Origin: Nitrososphaerales archaeon
GTDB taxonomy: Archaea > Thermoproteota > Nitrososphaeria > Nitrososphaerales > CADDZS01
Reading direction: 5' to 3'
NCBI GenBank assembly: GCA_030041295.1
Contig: JASHOD010000012.1
Coordinates: 1-43,373 of the forward strand
Length of the DNA stretch: 43,373 bases
The position numbers and the translations under genes were made by a program. This document shows, piece after piece, positions 32,219 to 40,042 of the stretch. Positions within the stretch are counted from its first letter, which is position 1; every line of letters starts with the position of its first letter. The notes under the pieces are model-generated. The model saw only the letters and a program-made list of their open reading frames with translations. It did no database searches and was not told the DNA's origin.

Positions 32219-32887
32219 ATGACAGATGTGGTTCCGGTTAAAGCTAGCAGTCAGTTCTCCATCGTGTCAAATAGATACGGGAGAATAATGATTGCCGCAC
32301 TTGGACTCACTTTGGTGCTTCTCGCTGATCCAATAGATTCCATTGCAAACCAGAACCTCACAGTGCACATGTTTCAACACCTGGGGATATTCATTCTCTC
32401 CATCGTGTTTGGATACGCACTACATAGACTGCTGGTGATTCGACTTGCCTCTCTAAAGCGAGTTACGAGCAAGGGCTGGGCTGCGTTCATTGGCATCATC
32501 AAGTTCAATACAAAAACCAAGGGACTCGTTTTCGCGGGCTTGATTCCTTCCATCGTTTTCGTATTCTGGGGTTTCCCTTACTATTTCCAGCTGGCTGTTA
32601 CCAATGGTTATATCCATATTCTTGAGCATCTCAGCTACATTATCGCGGGTGGACTGGTTGGTTTGAGCGTGAGCGCAATTCCTAAAAAATTCAAGGCGCT
32701 GCTTCTTGCTCTGGGTTTCATGTCCATGGGAATGATGGGATCGATGATGGTTGTTTGGCCTCCTGGATTTTATCCGATGTACTCTGCGGCTCAAAATACG
32801 GAAATGAATAGTGCCATGATGCTATTGGGAGCCCTAGGGATGATTGTCGTCGGGTCTTGGTTCGCTAAAGTCTTGGACATAATCTAA
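32219..32887 (+). CDS. DUF1404 / CtaG-like membrane protein
   Basis: A 222-aa polytopic protein with about six helices. It resembles archaeal DUF1404 proteins, which look related to the CtaG (caa3-type) copper-delivery and assembly proteins of cytochrome oxidase. The conserved His-containing helix starts are present: LTVHMFQHLGIF (about 48-59) and YIHILEHLSYIIAGGL (about 131-146), and a Met-rich stretch FMSMGMMGSMMVVW (about 168-181), the kind of Met cluster that binds Cu(I). Located near oxidase and cupredoxin genes, so a role in inserting copper is a reasonable inference. ATG start at 32219. Confidence 0.65.
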   Translation: MTDVVPVKASSQFSIVSNRYGRIMIAALGLTLVLLADPIDSIANQNLTVHMFQHLGIFILSIVFGYALHRLLVIRLASLKRVTSKGWAAFIGIIKFNTKTKGLVFAGLIPSIVFVFWGFPYYFQLAVTNGYIHILEHLSYIIAGGLVGLSVSAIPKKFKALLLALGFMSMGMMGSMMVVWPPGFYPMYSAAQNTEMNSAMMLLGALGMIVVGSWFAKVLDII

Positions 32888-32907
32888 GCGGGCTTTCCGC
32901 TCTTCGA

Positions 32908-32917
32908 AAAAAAAACA
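32908..32917 (-). terminator. T9 terminator of a minus-strand microprotein
   Basis: A run of nine A on the plus strand (T9 on minus) lies 17 bases past the stop of the 39-aa frame at 32934-33053. This is a typical archaeal terminator and supports the small gene; a short GCGG/CCGC hairpin (32888-32900) lies beyond it. Confidence 0.55.
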
Positions 32918-32933
32918 GGTAACAACGTGCAAC

Positions 32934-33053
32934 TTAGAATCCGTAAATGGCAACTAGCATTGTCAGTATGAAAACAAATATGACAACCCAGAAAAATGGA
33001 TCCTTGTAAAAGCCCTTTCTAAGTTTGAACTTCAATGAGATTAATCCGCCCAA
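32934..33053 (-). CDS. 39-aa single-helix membrane microprotein
   Basis: A short frame starting TTG at 33053: basic amphipathic N-terminus (SLKFKLRKGFYKDP) followed by one membrane helix of about 20 residues (FFWVVIFVFILTMLVAIYGF), then TAA. This basic-in rule layout and the T9 terminator right after the stop make chance unlikely. A minus-strand TGTTTAAAGC (33096-33105) is a possible TATA, about 45-50 bases upstream. The frame stays open further upstream without a normal start. Codon use is coherent. No family assigned; it may be a subunit of a membrane complex. Confidence 0.55.
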   Translation of the reverse strand: MGGLISLKFKLRKGFYKDPFFWVVIFVFILTMLVAIYGF

Positions 33054-33137
33054 AAGTTTCTGTTTAGTTCGTGGGCTCTGTAATTCTTTGGCATGCTTTA
33101 AACATTCATGGGCACCTTCGACCTAAATTCTATCCGT

Positions 33138-34190
33138 TCAACCTAATTCAATAGAGGTTCGTTTCTTTATGGTATTTGATAAATAAACTATGCTTAGAAT
33201 GAGGGTTGCGACACTAACAATCGGAGGAATAACAACTCCGTAGATGTTTGAATAGATCGCTTCCGCGGCGACCACACCCCCGAAAATTACTGAAATAAAA
33301 GTTGGAACAAGACATGTTGGACAAGTAGCAGTCAACCCCAGAATCGAGCCTCCGGTCGAGAGAACAGTCCCTCTAACCGAACAGGCAAGGCCGCTGTTTG
33401 AGATTAAGTAATGAGCCATTATCACATTGGACGCTACCAGAAGCGATAGAAGTACCGTAAAAACCAATTCGAATGGAACAAGCAATAGATTGAATGAAGG
33501 ACTGAACTGCACAGTCGCGTAAGGGATGTAAACCAAATTTAGAAACGGTTGCTGAATTCCAACAGAGAATACATGAATGTACGGGTAAACGTTGTTTGGG
33601 GACGGAACCTCTCCGATTCCATTCGGCGTGTTCAGACCTTCAATTAGGATCTGATTTACGAGCAAAAGGTATACGAGGGCAAAACCGATGCACATTAATG
33701 CACCCATTAGGGCATATTTTCTCTCAGACAGGATCTTCCGTAGTAAAGGAAAAGAAGCAGAGATTAGCTTGCTGAAACAAAATAATGATGCAACAATCAA
33801 TAGCAGAATGTAAGAGGCACCCAAAATGTCCACTACAGTCGGGGTTCCATCGAGTAAGTTACCGATTTGAGGAGGAGGATATGGATAATAGGAATTTACT
33901 ATTATCCGAAACGCCCCAAACACAATTACGAGTAAAGTCAAAACGCCCAAAGCAAAGTAAGGCGGAATTGAGTTCAACTTCAAGATCAAGTTTCGAGATC
34001 CGCGATCAGAAGACACGCCGTTTCCACGGCTGGGAAGTATTTTTCTCTCTCCAAATTCCGCTTTTCGTATGATGAAAAGCGCTATGGTCCCAGAAAGAAC
34101 TAGATATGGAACTAGAGCTACTCGGTAAAAATCAGGGTGGACAACTTCATACGCAGTAAGGAGTGGCAAGCCAATTAGTAGCGCCCCCAT
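33138..34190 (-). CDS. Polytopic membrane protein with CPTC motif
   Basis: A 350-aa protein with about eight helices: near 1-20, 24-42, 77-98, 119-143, 157-178, 228-253, 270-310 and 317-340. A CPTC motif (C290xxC293, in TATCPTCLVPTF) lies at the edge of a glycine-rich helix. Such CxxC sites at membrane boundaries can bind copper or do redox chemistry. A large exported loop with Asn/Pro (about 180-215) is present. I do not recognise the family. The ATG at 34190 is the only start after the upstream TGA. Confidence 0.6.
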   Translation of the reverse strand: MGALLIGLPLLTAYEVVHPDFYRVALVPYLVLSGTIALFIIRKAEFGERKILPSRGNGVSSDRGSRNLILKLNSIPPYFALGVLTLLVIVFGAFRIIVNSYYPYPPPQIGNLLDGTPTVVDILGASYILLLIVASLFCFSKLISASFPLLRKILSERKYALMGALMCIGFALVYLLLVNQILIEGLNTPNGIGEVPSPNNVYPYIHVFSVGIQQPFLNLVYIPYATVQFSPSFNLLLVPFELVFTVLLSLLVASNVIMAHYLISNSGLACSVRGTVLSTGGSILGLTATCPTCLVPTFISVIFGGVVAAEAIYSNIYGVVIPPIVSVATLILSIVYLSNTIKKRTSIELG

Positions 34191-34475
34191 CAGAAATAGG
34201 TAGGCGGACGAGTTGGAGGCTTCAAATGTTCGCAGCGCCGTGCACGCTCAAGAGAATTTCCGACTCCCTTTGGAAATATTAATCTTGTTGTTTCTGTTCT
34301 AGGATTTTACGCTTCGGTGGGCATTGTATCCCATATCCTTTTCGAAATGTGTGATAGTTTGCGGGAAGGGATACTCAGAGAATCAGTTTGCTACGATACT
34401 GGGGACACTTGCTCAAAATAGAGCATGCCCCTAATGCAAACAGTACAAAATCTCCACGCTAGCTTTGCGAGAATT
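34191..34475. other. Gap without a gene
   Basis: Between the polytopic protein and SRPBCC copy B. I see no protein-like frame on either strand; a plus-strand frame from 34425 is a shadow of copy B. Confidence 0.4.
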
Positions 34476-34512
34476 CGAAAAAGCTATTGGAATCCAGCTA
34501 AGCTAGTTCCAA
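34476..34512 (-). terminator. Hairpin plus T-run terminator of SRPBCC copy B
   Basis: Read on minus, TTGGAA (34507-34512) pairs with TTCCAA (34487-34492), and a T5 tract lies at about 34478-34482, 26-60 bases past the stop at 34538. This looks like an intrinsic terminator. Confidence 0.4.
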
Positions 34513-34537
34513 GCCTTTTCAGCATGTTTTCGCAATA

Positions 34538-35041
34538 CTATTCGGTAACTTCGGCTTTAATTTCGGAAACCATCTGTGAAGACGATTTACCGGATTCGAT
34601 GTACTGCTTTACAGCTGCGCAGCTGCGCTCTATTCCCATTTCGACTTCTTTCTTGATCCGCAGTTTGTCTATCGTCTTGCCGAGAAGGCTGTATCCCAAT
34701 TCGTAATCGGCTTCGAAGGTGAGCTTTGTACCTTCAGTCGCTTTCTCGAACAGAACCGTTATGATGTTCTTTTTGAAGGGACCGTTGATTGCTTTTACCT
34801 GAATCATCTTGTTTAGGTCATAGGCAATTGTCTCCATGTCCCAAGCAAGAGGTCGGCCTCCAAAATCCCCTTCTATGCGAAAGACTGTTCCTATCCCGAA
34901 ACCTTCTTTCACATTGATAGGAGTGACTTTCATCTTTACATCTTCTGGGAATGTTTTTGCGATATGCTCCGGCCTAGCGTAATATGCGAAGACAGCTTCG
35001 CACGGTGCAGAAATTGTTACACTTCGAGAAACTTTAGACAT
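34538..35041 (-). CDS. SRPBCC (CoxG-type) protein, copy B
   Basis: A 167-aa paralogue of 16279-16785 with the same SRPBCC fold: VSRSVTISAPCEAVFAYYA start, FGGRPLAWDMETIAY and the final helix EMGIERSCAAVKQYIE. I count about 15 differences, mostly conservative plus the divergent last residues (EIKAEVTE against EIKTQSPWN). Unlike copy A it is transcribed in the same direction as its propeller neighbour (35372-37078), 330 bases downstream of it. Its ligand is unknown. A TATA-like minus-strand GATTAAATAAT lies about 30 bases upstream. Confidence 0.85.
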   Translation of the reverse strand: MSKVSRSVTISAPCEAVFAYYARPEHIAKTFPEDVKMKVTPINVKEGFGIGTVFRIEGDFGGRPLAWDMETIAYDLNKMIQVKAINGPFKKNIITVLFEKATEGTKLTFEADYELGYSLLGKTIDKLRIKKEVEMGIERSCAAVKQYIESGKSSSQMVSEIKAEVTE

Positions 35042-35065
35042 GTTGCATTCCCTTAGTTATTGACA

Positions 35066-35076
35066 ATTATTTAATC
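35066..35076 (-). promoter_or_regulatory. TATA box of SRPBCC copy B
   Basis: Minus strand GATTAAATAAT about 30 bases from the ATG at 35041. It shows that copy B has its own promoter and is not simply read through from the propeller gene. Confidence 0.5.
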
Positions 35077-35371
35077 TTTATAATCAGTCATGGTGAAAAA
35101 AGATGTCAATTTGTCTTTCTCGCCAGCATATTTTTGCTTCCTCATGAGTGAAGTCTTTCCGAAAATTGATACTAATCCATAAATGAGCACGAACGTGGTG
35201 CATTTGTTCACTTGCTCTCTACCAATTTCGCCTTTCAAATATTGAGCTAGAAATAAGCTACTCGAGTATGGCCATCTCGGTACGGCTCGAATCCATTTGT
35301 TCGCGGTAATCTTGGGAGATTTGTTGATTCCTTATGGTCGAGCTTTTCACATGTTCATCGGCAGCTATGAA
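35077..35371. other. Gap without a convincing gene
   Basis: A plus-strand 30-aa frame starting ATG at 35090 (MVKKDVNLSFSP...) has an AT-rich upstream region but no other support. Nothing else seen. Confidence 0.35.
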
Positions 35372-37078
35372 TCAGTGTCTGCTTCTCCGCCTGATGACAG
35401 TCTTCTTTGGTCTACGTGATAAAGTGTACAAAACCGCTACCACGCAAACTGAAGCTACTACAGAACCAACGATAGCGTATATTTCCGTAGTCATTATCCC
35501 GCTCGCGGAGCTCATCACATCCAACTTCAAGATACTCGAATAGATCTCGCCGCTAGATGTACTCGTAGCGCCCAGCGTAATGTAATACGTTCCAGACTTT
35601 AGCCCATGTGTATTCAAACCGAGAGTGTCGTTAACTTCAGTCGTATTACCTGCAAACGAAATTTCAGCTTGACCGAACTTGTAACTGGCTGAAGTTAGAG
35701 CTCCGGTAGCGGAGATTCCTGATACATTGAGACTAACTCCTCCAATTCCTCCGCTTTCGCTTACCTGAAACGGAATATTGACACTCCCTGTTTGAGGAAT
35801 CGCAATTGGCGAACTAGGAGTCGATAAAGTAACGCTTTGAGTAGAATTCGAAGGTTTCAACTCTCCGATAGCACCTCCAGATATTTCTACAAACCAAACA
35901 GTGCCATTAGGACCGAGCGCGAGATTGTAAGGACCTGCCACGTCTGACGTGCAACAAGGTATCGGGAATTCGAACAAGCTATCTGAACTAGGTACAAACT
36001 CCGCAATCTTGTTTCCATAATGCTCGGAGATCCACACATTACCGTGTGAATCGATTGCTATCCCGTTCGGAAATGAAACTGTGTACCCGTACTTGTCATA
36101 AGTTTGTGAAGTCCAATACTTGTCGAGGCTCCTTGTGTTTATGTTGTAACTATCGAATGAGCTGTCGACATGCTCCGTTATCCATAGAGTTGATCCATCT
36201 GGACTAAGAGCTATTCCGCTCGGGGTAGGTAGACTTGAAGTAATGTTTTGAATCGTACCGTCAAGGTCTTCCTCATGCGAAGCGATAAAGGTGTATGTGG
36301 AGTTTATTGGTGCGAATTCAGTGATACCGTCAGATGTTCCGTTTTTTAGCTCGCTAGGTACGGCTTCCCCTATCATGTCGACATCGGCCGCGGTGAACCA
36401 GAGATTTCCAGACTTGTCAAACACAAAGCCGGCCGGGGATGATTGCCAGTAGGGAAGAGGGTAAGAAAAGAAGGTTTGATTGCTCGGGAAGAACTCGTCA
36501 ATCTCATTTGAAAAATCGCAGGATACCCAAACATTCCCCGAGGAATCTGTCTTTACAATCGTAGGACCGCAAACCACATTCTGCGAGCCGCTACTATCGA
36601 AAGGGACATTTGCGCTTGGCATTGAGTATTCTACGACACTAGAAGCACCTTTCTTCAATTCTCCCAGCTTGTTCGTGACAAGCTCCGAGAACCAAACGTT
36701 GCCAAATTTATCAACTGTGACAGATTCAGGAGTCGAGTCAGTGCCTGACGGAAACGGGTATTGCGAATACCGCTGCGTACTAGGATTAAACATCATCAAT
36801 GCGCTCGGATCTTGCTGTACGAACCAGACATTCCCCGAGCTATCCACAGTTATTGACCAAGGCGAAGACGAGCCGTTGGGAAGGGGATATTGGATCATGT
36901 CATAAGATCCGTAAGATATTGTTGAGGGAGATGAAGATTCGCTACTTACGTGAAGCAATGTGTTGAATTGATGATTGGCGGGCAGCGTCGTAGATAAAGC
37001 ATTCAGGCTAATCATTGTTAGGGCGATTATTGCAAAAGCCCGTCTTCTCTTACTCAAGTTGAAAGTATGCTCTTTCAC
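35372..37078 (-). CDS. Vgb-like beta-propeller surface protein, copy B
   Basis: A 568-aa exported protein with an N-terminal helix (about 10-28), a Vgb/NHL-type propeller at about 50-430 with blades such as SITVDSSGNVWFVQQDPS, SVTVDKFGNVWFSELVTN and GIAIDSHGNVWISEHYGN. A beta-sandwich (about 435-525) and a C-terminal membrane helix (about 530-552) with a strongly basic tail follow. It is a paralogue of the 16867-18444 protein. The GTG start overlaps the uppP stop by one base (TAGTG), so the two are probably translated together. Ligand unknown. Confidence 0.8.
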   Translation of the reverse strand: MKEHTFNLSKRRRAFAIIALTMISLNALSTTLPANHQFNTLLHVSSESSSPSTISYGSYDMIQYPLPNGSSSPWSITVDSSGNVWFVQQDPSALMMFNPSTQRYSQYPFPSGTDSTPESVTVDKFGNVWFSELVTNKLGELKKGASSVVEYSMPSANVPFDSSGSQNVVCGPTIVKTDSSGNVWVSCDFSNEIDEFFPSNQTFFSYPLPYWQSSPAGFVFDKSGNLWFTAADVDMIGEAVPSELKNGTSDGITEFAPINSTYTFIASHEEDLDGTIQNITSSLPTPSGIALSPDGSTLWITEHVDSSFDSYNINTRSLDKYWTSQTYDKYGYTVSFPNGIAIDSHGNVWISEHYGNKIAEFVPSSDSLFEFPIPCCTSDVAGPYNLALGPNGTVWFVEISGGAIGELKPSNSTQSVTLSTPSSPIAIPQTGSVNIPFQVSESGGIGGVSLNVSGISATGALTSASYKFGQAEISFAGNTTEVNDTLGLNTHGLKSGTYYITLGATSTSSGEIYSSILKLDVMSSASGIMTTEIYAIVGSVVASVCVVAVLYTLSRRPKKTVIRRRSRH

Positions 37079-37923
37079 TAGCTCACATTAACCCCGGCGG
37101 GAAGTACGTAGTAATAAATGCTGAAAATTATGCCAAGGACAAGTGCAAGCATTCCTATCACGATATCTAGTATCCAGACGTTCTTCGATTTCGCGAACTT
37201 TAGCAGGTACGAAATTGCGACTAGGCCGATTAGGAACGCTGTGATGATCGCGAGAAACAAGCCTGGCACTGTTGTCGCGCTTACGTCGGCGTTTATCTGA
37301 TGTCTTTCAAGAAAGATCGAAGCACCGAAAGCGCCCAAAGACGCAGGCAAATAAGCAAGGTAGGATAGTCTGAATGCTTGCTCCTGTTTTACTCCCATGA
37401 ACAACATCGTTGAAACGGTCATCCCTGATCTGCTGACACCTGGAAGCGCAGCGATTCCCTGCGCTATTCCGATGATAATGTAGTGTTTCATTTTCATTTG
37501 CCCGAGGTTGTTTATTCTTGGTAACGCGCGTGAAAACTTGATGTAGAATCCAATTCCTATCAAGGCTAGTCCAAGAACTATCATTGGGATTCCGATGTAA
37601 GGCGAGGCGTGCGTGAGATACAATTCCGTAATATAGAGAAGAGGTGCTCCGACGAGTCCCGTGAAAATTGTGACTACGAGAAGAAAGATGAATAGCTTTC
37701 GATCATGAAATAGCGAGATTATATCTCTTCGAAAATAAAGTGAAGCTGTGCCAAGAGATCCAATTTCTAAAAAAAGTCCGAAGGCATAGGCTGCGGCGAT
37801 AGACAATCCAAAAAGGGCGTTTGACGCAAAGAGTACCTGAGTTTTGCTGCTTATGGGGAGCCACTCGGAAATTCCTTGAACAAGCCCCAGTAGTATTGAA
37901 AATAAGAGAACATTACTTGACAA
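37078..37923 (-). CDS. uppP: Undecaprenyl/polyprenyl-diphosphatase (UppP/BacA family)
   Basis: Hydrolyses polyprenyl (dolichyl in archaea) diphosphate to the monophosphate on the outer membrane face, recycling the carrier for glycan or N-glycan assembly. A 281-aa protein with about eight helices. Family motifs: GLVQGISEWLPISSKTQ (residues about 13-29) with acidic E20, and ALPGVSRSGMTVS (about 155-170) with the catalytic Arg. The bacterial SSxGH His is Gln here (SSKTQ), which may be an archaeal clade feature. TTG start at 37923. Precedes the Vgb-like gene; glycosylated surface proteins in the window make this partner sensible. Confidence 0.88.
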   Translation of the reverse strand: MSSNVLLFSILLGLVQGISEWLPISSKTQVLFASNALFGLSIAAAYAFGLFLEIGSLGTASLYFRRDIISLFHDRKLFIFLLVVTIFTGLVGAPLLYITELYLTHASPYIGIPMIVLGLALIGIGFYIKFSRALPRINNLGQMKMKHYIIIGIAQGIAALPGVSRSGMTVSTMLFMGVKQEQAFRLSYLAYLPASLGAFGASIFLERHQINADVSATTVPGLFLAIITAFLIGLVAISYLLKFAKSKNVWILDIVIGMLALVLGIIFSIYYYVLPAGVNVS

Positions 37924-38190
37924 ACTAATCGTAGCTACTCTTGAGATTTAGACAGCGTAAAATTGTATGTTTAGGGATTGTCCCCAAAGGTAAAGCGGTG
38001 AACGTCAATGACGAATACGTGTTTCATTGACCAATAGAAGGGGTCTTTGTAAAAGTTGGGCCACATCTTGGATTTCATTGCAAATGACGCCCTCTCTTTT
38101 CCTTAACGAAAATTCTCCCAGCGTTTAAAAGCAGTTTGCTCAATTTCCGAAAGGAAGATGTCACGTCGATGCCCATAATCTTTCTATAAA
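37924..38190. other. Gap between divergent genes
   Basis: No gene seen; contains the promoter areas of uppP (minus) and the 38230 gene (plus). Confidence 0.4.
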
Positions 38191-38229
38191 AGGTACGAAA
38201 TTAAAAGGAATCGAAAGGCGTATTTTTCC

Positions 38230-38544
38230 TTGAAGCAGTCCACTGCATTCTTTATTATCGCCGTGCTAGTCTTGATTTGGTTTGGAGCGGAGGCCTTTCC
38301 AGGGAAGGAGATATGCGCAACTTCCTGCATTTCGCTAAGCGGAATGAATATTGCAGAACAGGTAGTCACCGTTGTAATTTTCCCGATAATACTCGCAATT
38401 GGGGGAATCTATCTAAGAAGATCGGGCAAAGATAAAAATTTGACATTGGGAGAAACTGAAAGGGCCAAGGTACAATCGTCTCAAGATAAGAGCGACGATG
38501 ATAGCTCGCAATCTCAGAATGATGTTTCCGAGAACAAGTCTTAA
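38230..38544 (+). CDS. Hypothetical membrane protein (104 aa)
   Basis: Two helices (about 4-22 and 43-61) with a short loop holding two Cys (KEICATSCISLS) between them. A long, strongly charged Ser/Asp/Gln-rich soluble tail (about 65-104) follows. The Cys pair may be an external disulphide. TTG start at 38230, preceded by an AT-rich ATTAAAAGG about 30 bases upstream. No family recognised. Confidence 0.55.
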   Translation: MKQSTAFFIIAVLVLIWFGAEAFPGKEICATSCISLSGMNIAEQVVTVVIFPIILAIGGIYLRRSGKDKNLTLGETERAKVQSSQDKSDDDSSQSQNDVSENKS

Positions 38545-38960
38545 GCTGATCTAGTCGTACTAAGGTTCGTAAATTGAACTCTTTTAATGTCCACGGCTAT
38601 AGAAAACGCTTGGATATCTTTTGGCTAAGGCATCTGTCGAGTATCCACCCTCGCTTTTGAGCTTACTTTGCTCCGGGACTGCGAACTGTCTTGATTGGTA
38701 ATCACTAACTCTTACCATGTATGGATCTGATTGGGAAAAAGCAGATCGCGTTCTAGCGTGGCGACTCTTCATAAAAATTCGTAGTGGAAGCTCATAACGA
38801 TAGAGTCGATTTTCCTCTTTAGAAAAAAATCAATAGAGCTATGCCTCAATCGTAGACAGGCCCTTTCTTTAACCCACGTTATTTTCAACATTGAGAATCG
38901 TCTGTCCAACTTAAAAAACGAAACGTGGAAAAGCTCCTTCGTTAGGAGGGTTTTATCTTC
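38545..38960. other. Gap with one doubtful small frame
   Basis: Apart from the doubtful minus-strand frame 38584-38772, nothing protein-like. The last part holds the ribosome site AGGAGGG 12 bases before the next ATG. Confidence 0.35.
38584..38772 (-). CDS. Doubtful small basic protein (62 aa)
   Basis: A 62-aa frame rich in Arg, Ser and Tyr (MKSRHARTRSAFSQSDPYMV then polar). ATG start, but no clear TATA box or terminator. It has no membrane helix and no recognised motif. Could be a real small DNA-binding-like protein or a random frame. Confidence 0.25.
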   Translation of the reverse strand: MKSRHARTRSAFSQSDPYMVRVSDYQSRQFAVPEQSKLKSEGGYSTDALAKRYPSVFYSRGH

Positions 38961-39869
38961 ATGGCTCAGAAATCGGACACTATCGATTCCGTATCACAGG
39001 AAGGGATTAAAGATGAGTACGGTGATTACATAATCTACCAAGCTCTTGCCAAATCTCACAGAAATAGAAGGAGGCCTCAACGGCAAAGACTCGCTGATAT
39101 CTTTCAAAAGCTGTCGGAAACAGAGTATAGGCATTACCAATTTTGGAAGAAATATTCGCCAAACTCAGAAGCTCATGTGAGCAAGCTCAAACTTTACGGT
39201 ATAATACTACTTGAAAAAATTCTCGGGGCGACATTCGCAGTAAAGTTTCTCGAAAGACACGAGAAGGCGACAATCAAAGAATACGAGAATATCACAAAGT
39301 ACATACCGCCAGATGACAAGTCCGAATTCGAGGAGATGTTGAAGGATGAAAAGGAGCATGAAACTAGCCTAGCAAAGCAGGTCCAGAGCGGTTTTGTAAT
39401 CTACATGTCATTCGTCGTCCTCGGACTTGCGGATGCGATTGTTGAAATTTCGGGAATCCACGCCGGTTCTCTCGGAGTCTACAGCTCAACGGAACTAACC
39501 GGTCTGGCGGGTATTATCGCGGGAGCTGCAGCCTCCATGGCAATGGCATCTGCTGCTTACGCTCAAGCAAAACAGGGATTTCAAGGATCTCCAGGATTTT
39601 CCGCCCTAATGACAGGAGTTTCTTATTTTGTAAGTGCCATACTTCTAGCCAGCCCGTATTTTTTGACAAAACATGCCATCCTTGCAATGTCCGTTTCGCT
39701 TAGTATCGCGGTGGTCATTCTTGCCTTCACCAATTTTTACAATTCGATCATCACAAGTGCCAACTTCTTGCGAGATTTTCTCGAGCTTGCCGGGATAATG
39801 TTTGGCGCGACCATAATACTATTCATATTCGGTCAAGTAATTCGCCATGCCTTCGGGATAACTATCTGA
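38961..39869 (+). CDS. Ferritin-like / VIT1-type iron transporter fusion
   Basis: A 302-aa protein with a rubrerythrin-like ferritin domain (about 20-140) fused to a VIT1/CCC1-type membrane domain (about 145-300). Iron-site ExxH motifs are visible: E55-x-x-H58 (TEYRHY) and E130-x-x-H133 (DEKEHE), plus acidic helix FLERHEKATIKEYE. The membrane part has the family's GLADAIVEISGIHAGSL first helix and about five helices. It should sense or oxidise iron in the cytosol and move it across the membrane, like bacterial MbfA. ATG start with a strong AGGAGGG site. Confidence 0.85.
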   Translation: MAQKSDTIDSVSQEGIKDEYGDYIIYQALAKSHRNRRRPQRQRLADIFQKLSETEYRHYQFWKKYSPNSEAHVSKLKLYGIILLEKILGATFAVKFLERHEKATIKEYENITKYIPPDDKSEFEEMLKDEKEHETSLAKQVQSGFVIYMSFVVLGLADAIVEISGIHAGSLGVYSSTELTGLAGIIAGAAASMAMASAAYAQAKQGFQGSPGFSALMTGVSYFVSAILLASPYFLTKHAILAMSVSLSIAVVILAFTNFYNSIITSANFLRDFLELAGIMFGATIILFIFGQVIRHAFGITI

Positions 39870-40042
39870 CTCCACATCGTAAGATCCGAAACAGCTTTGA
39901 AGATTATCAACTCACTCGATCCTTTACTTTAGAATAGTCGAGCAATCTCGGAATCGTCTGAATATGTTTTGAGAAACTCAGGCTCCGTGCGCATCAGAAT
40001 TTTTTTCAATATGACTCTCGCAATGAAATCTTGGAAATTGCT

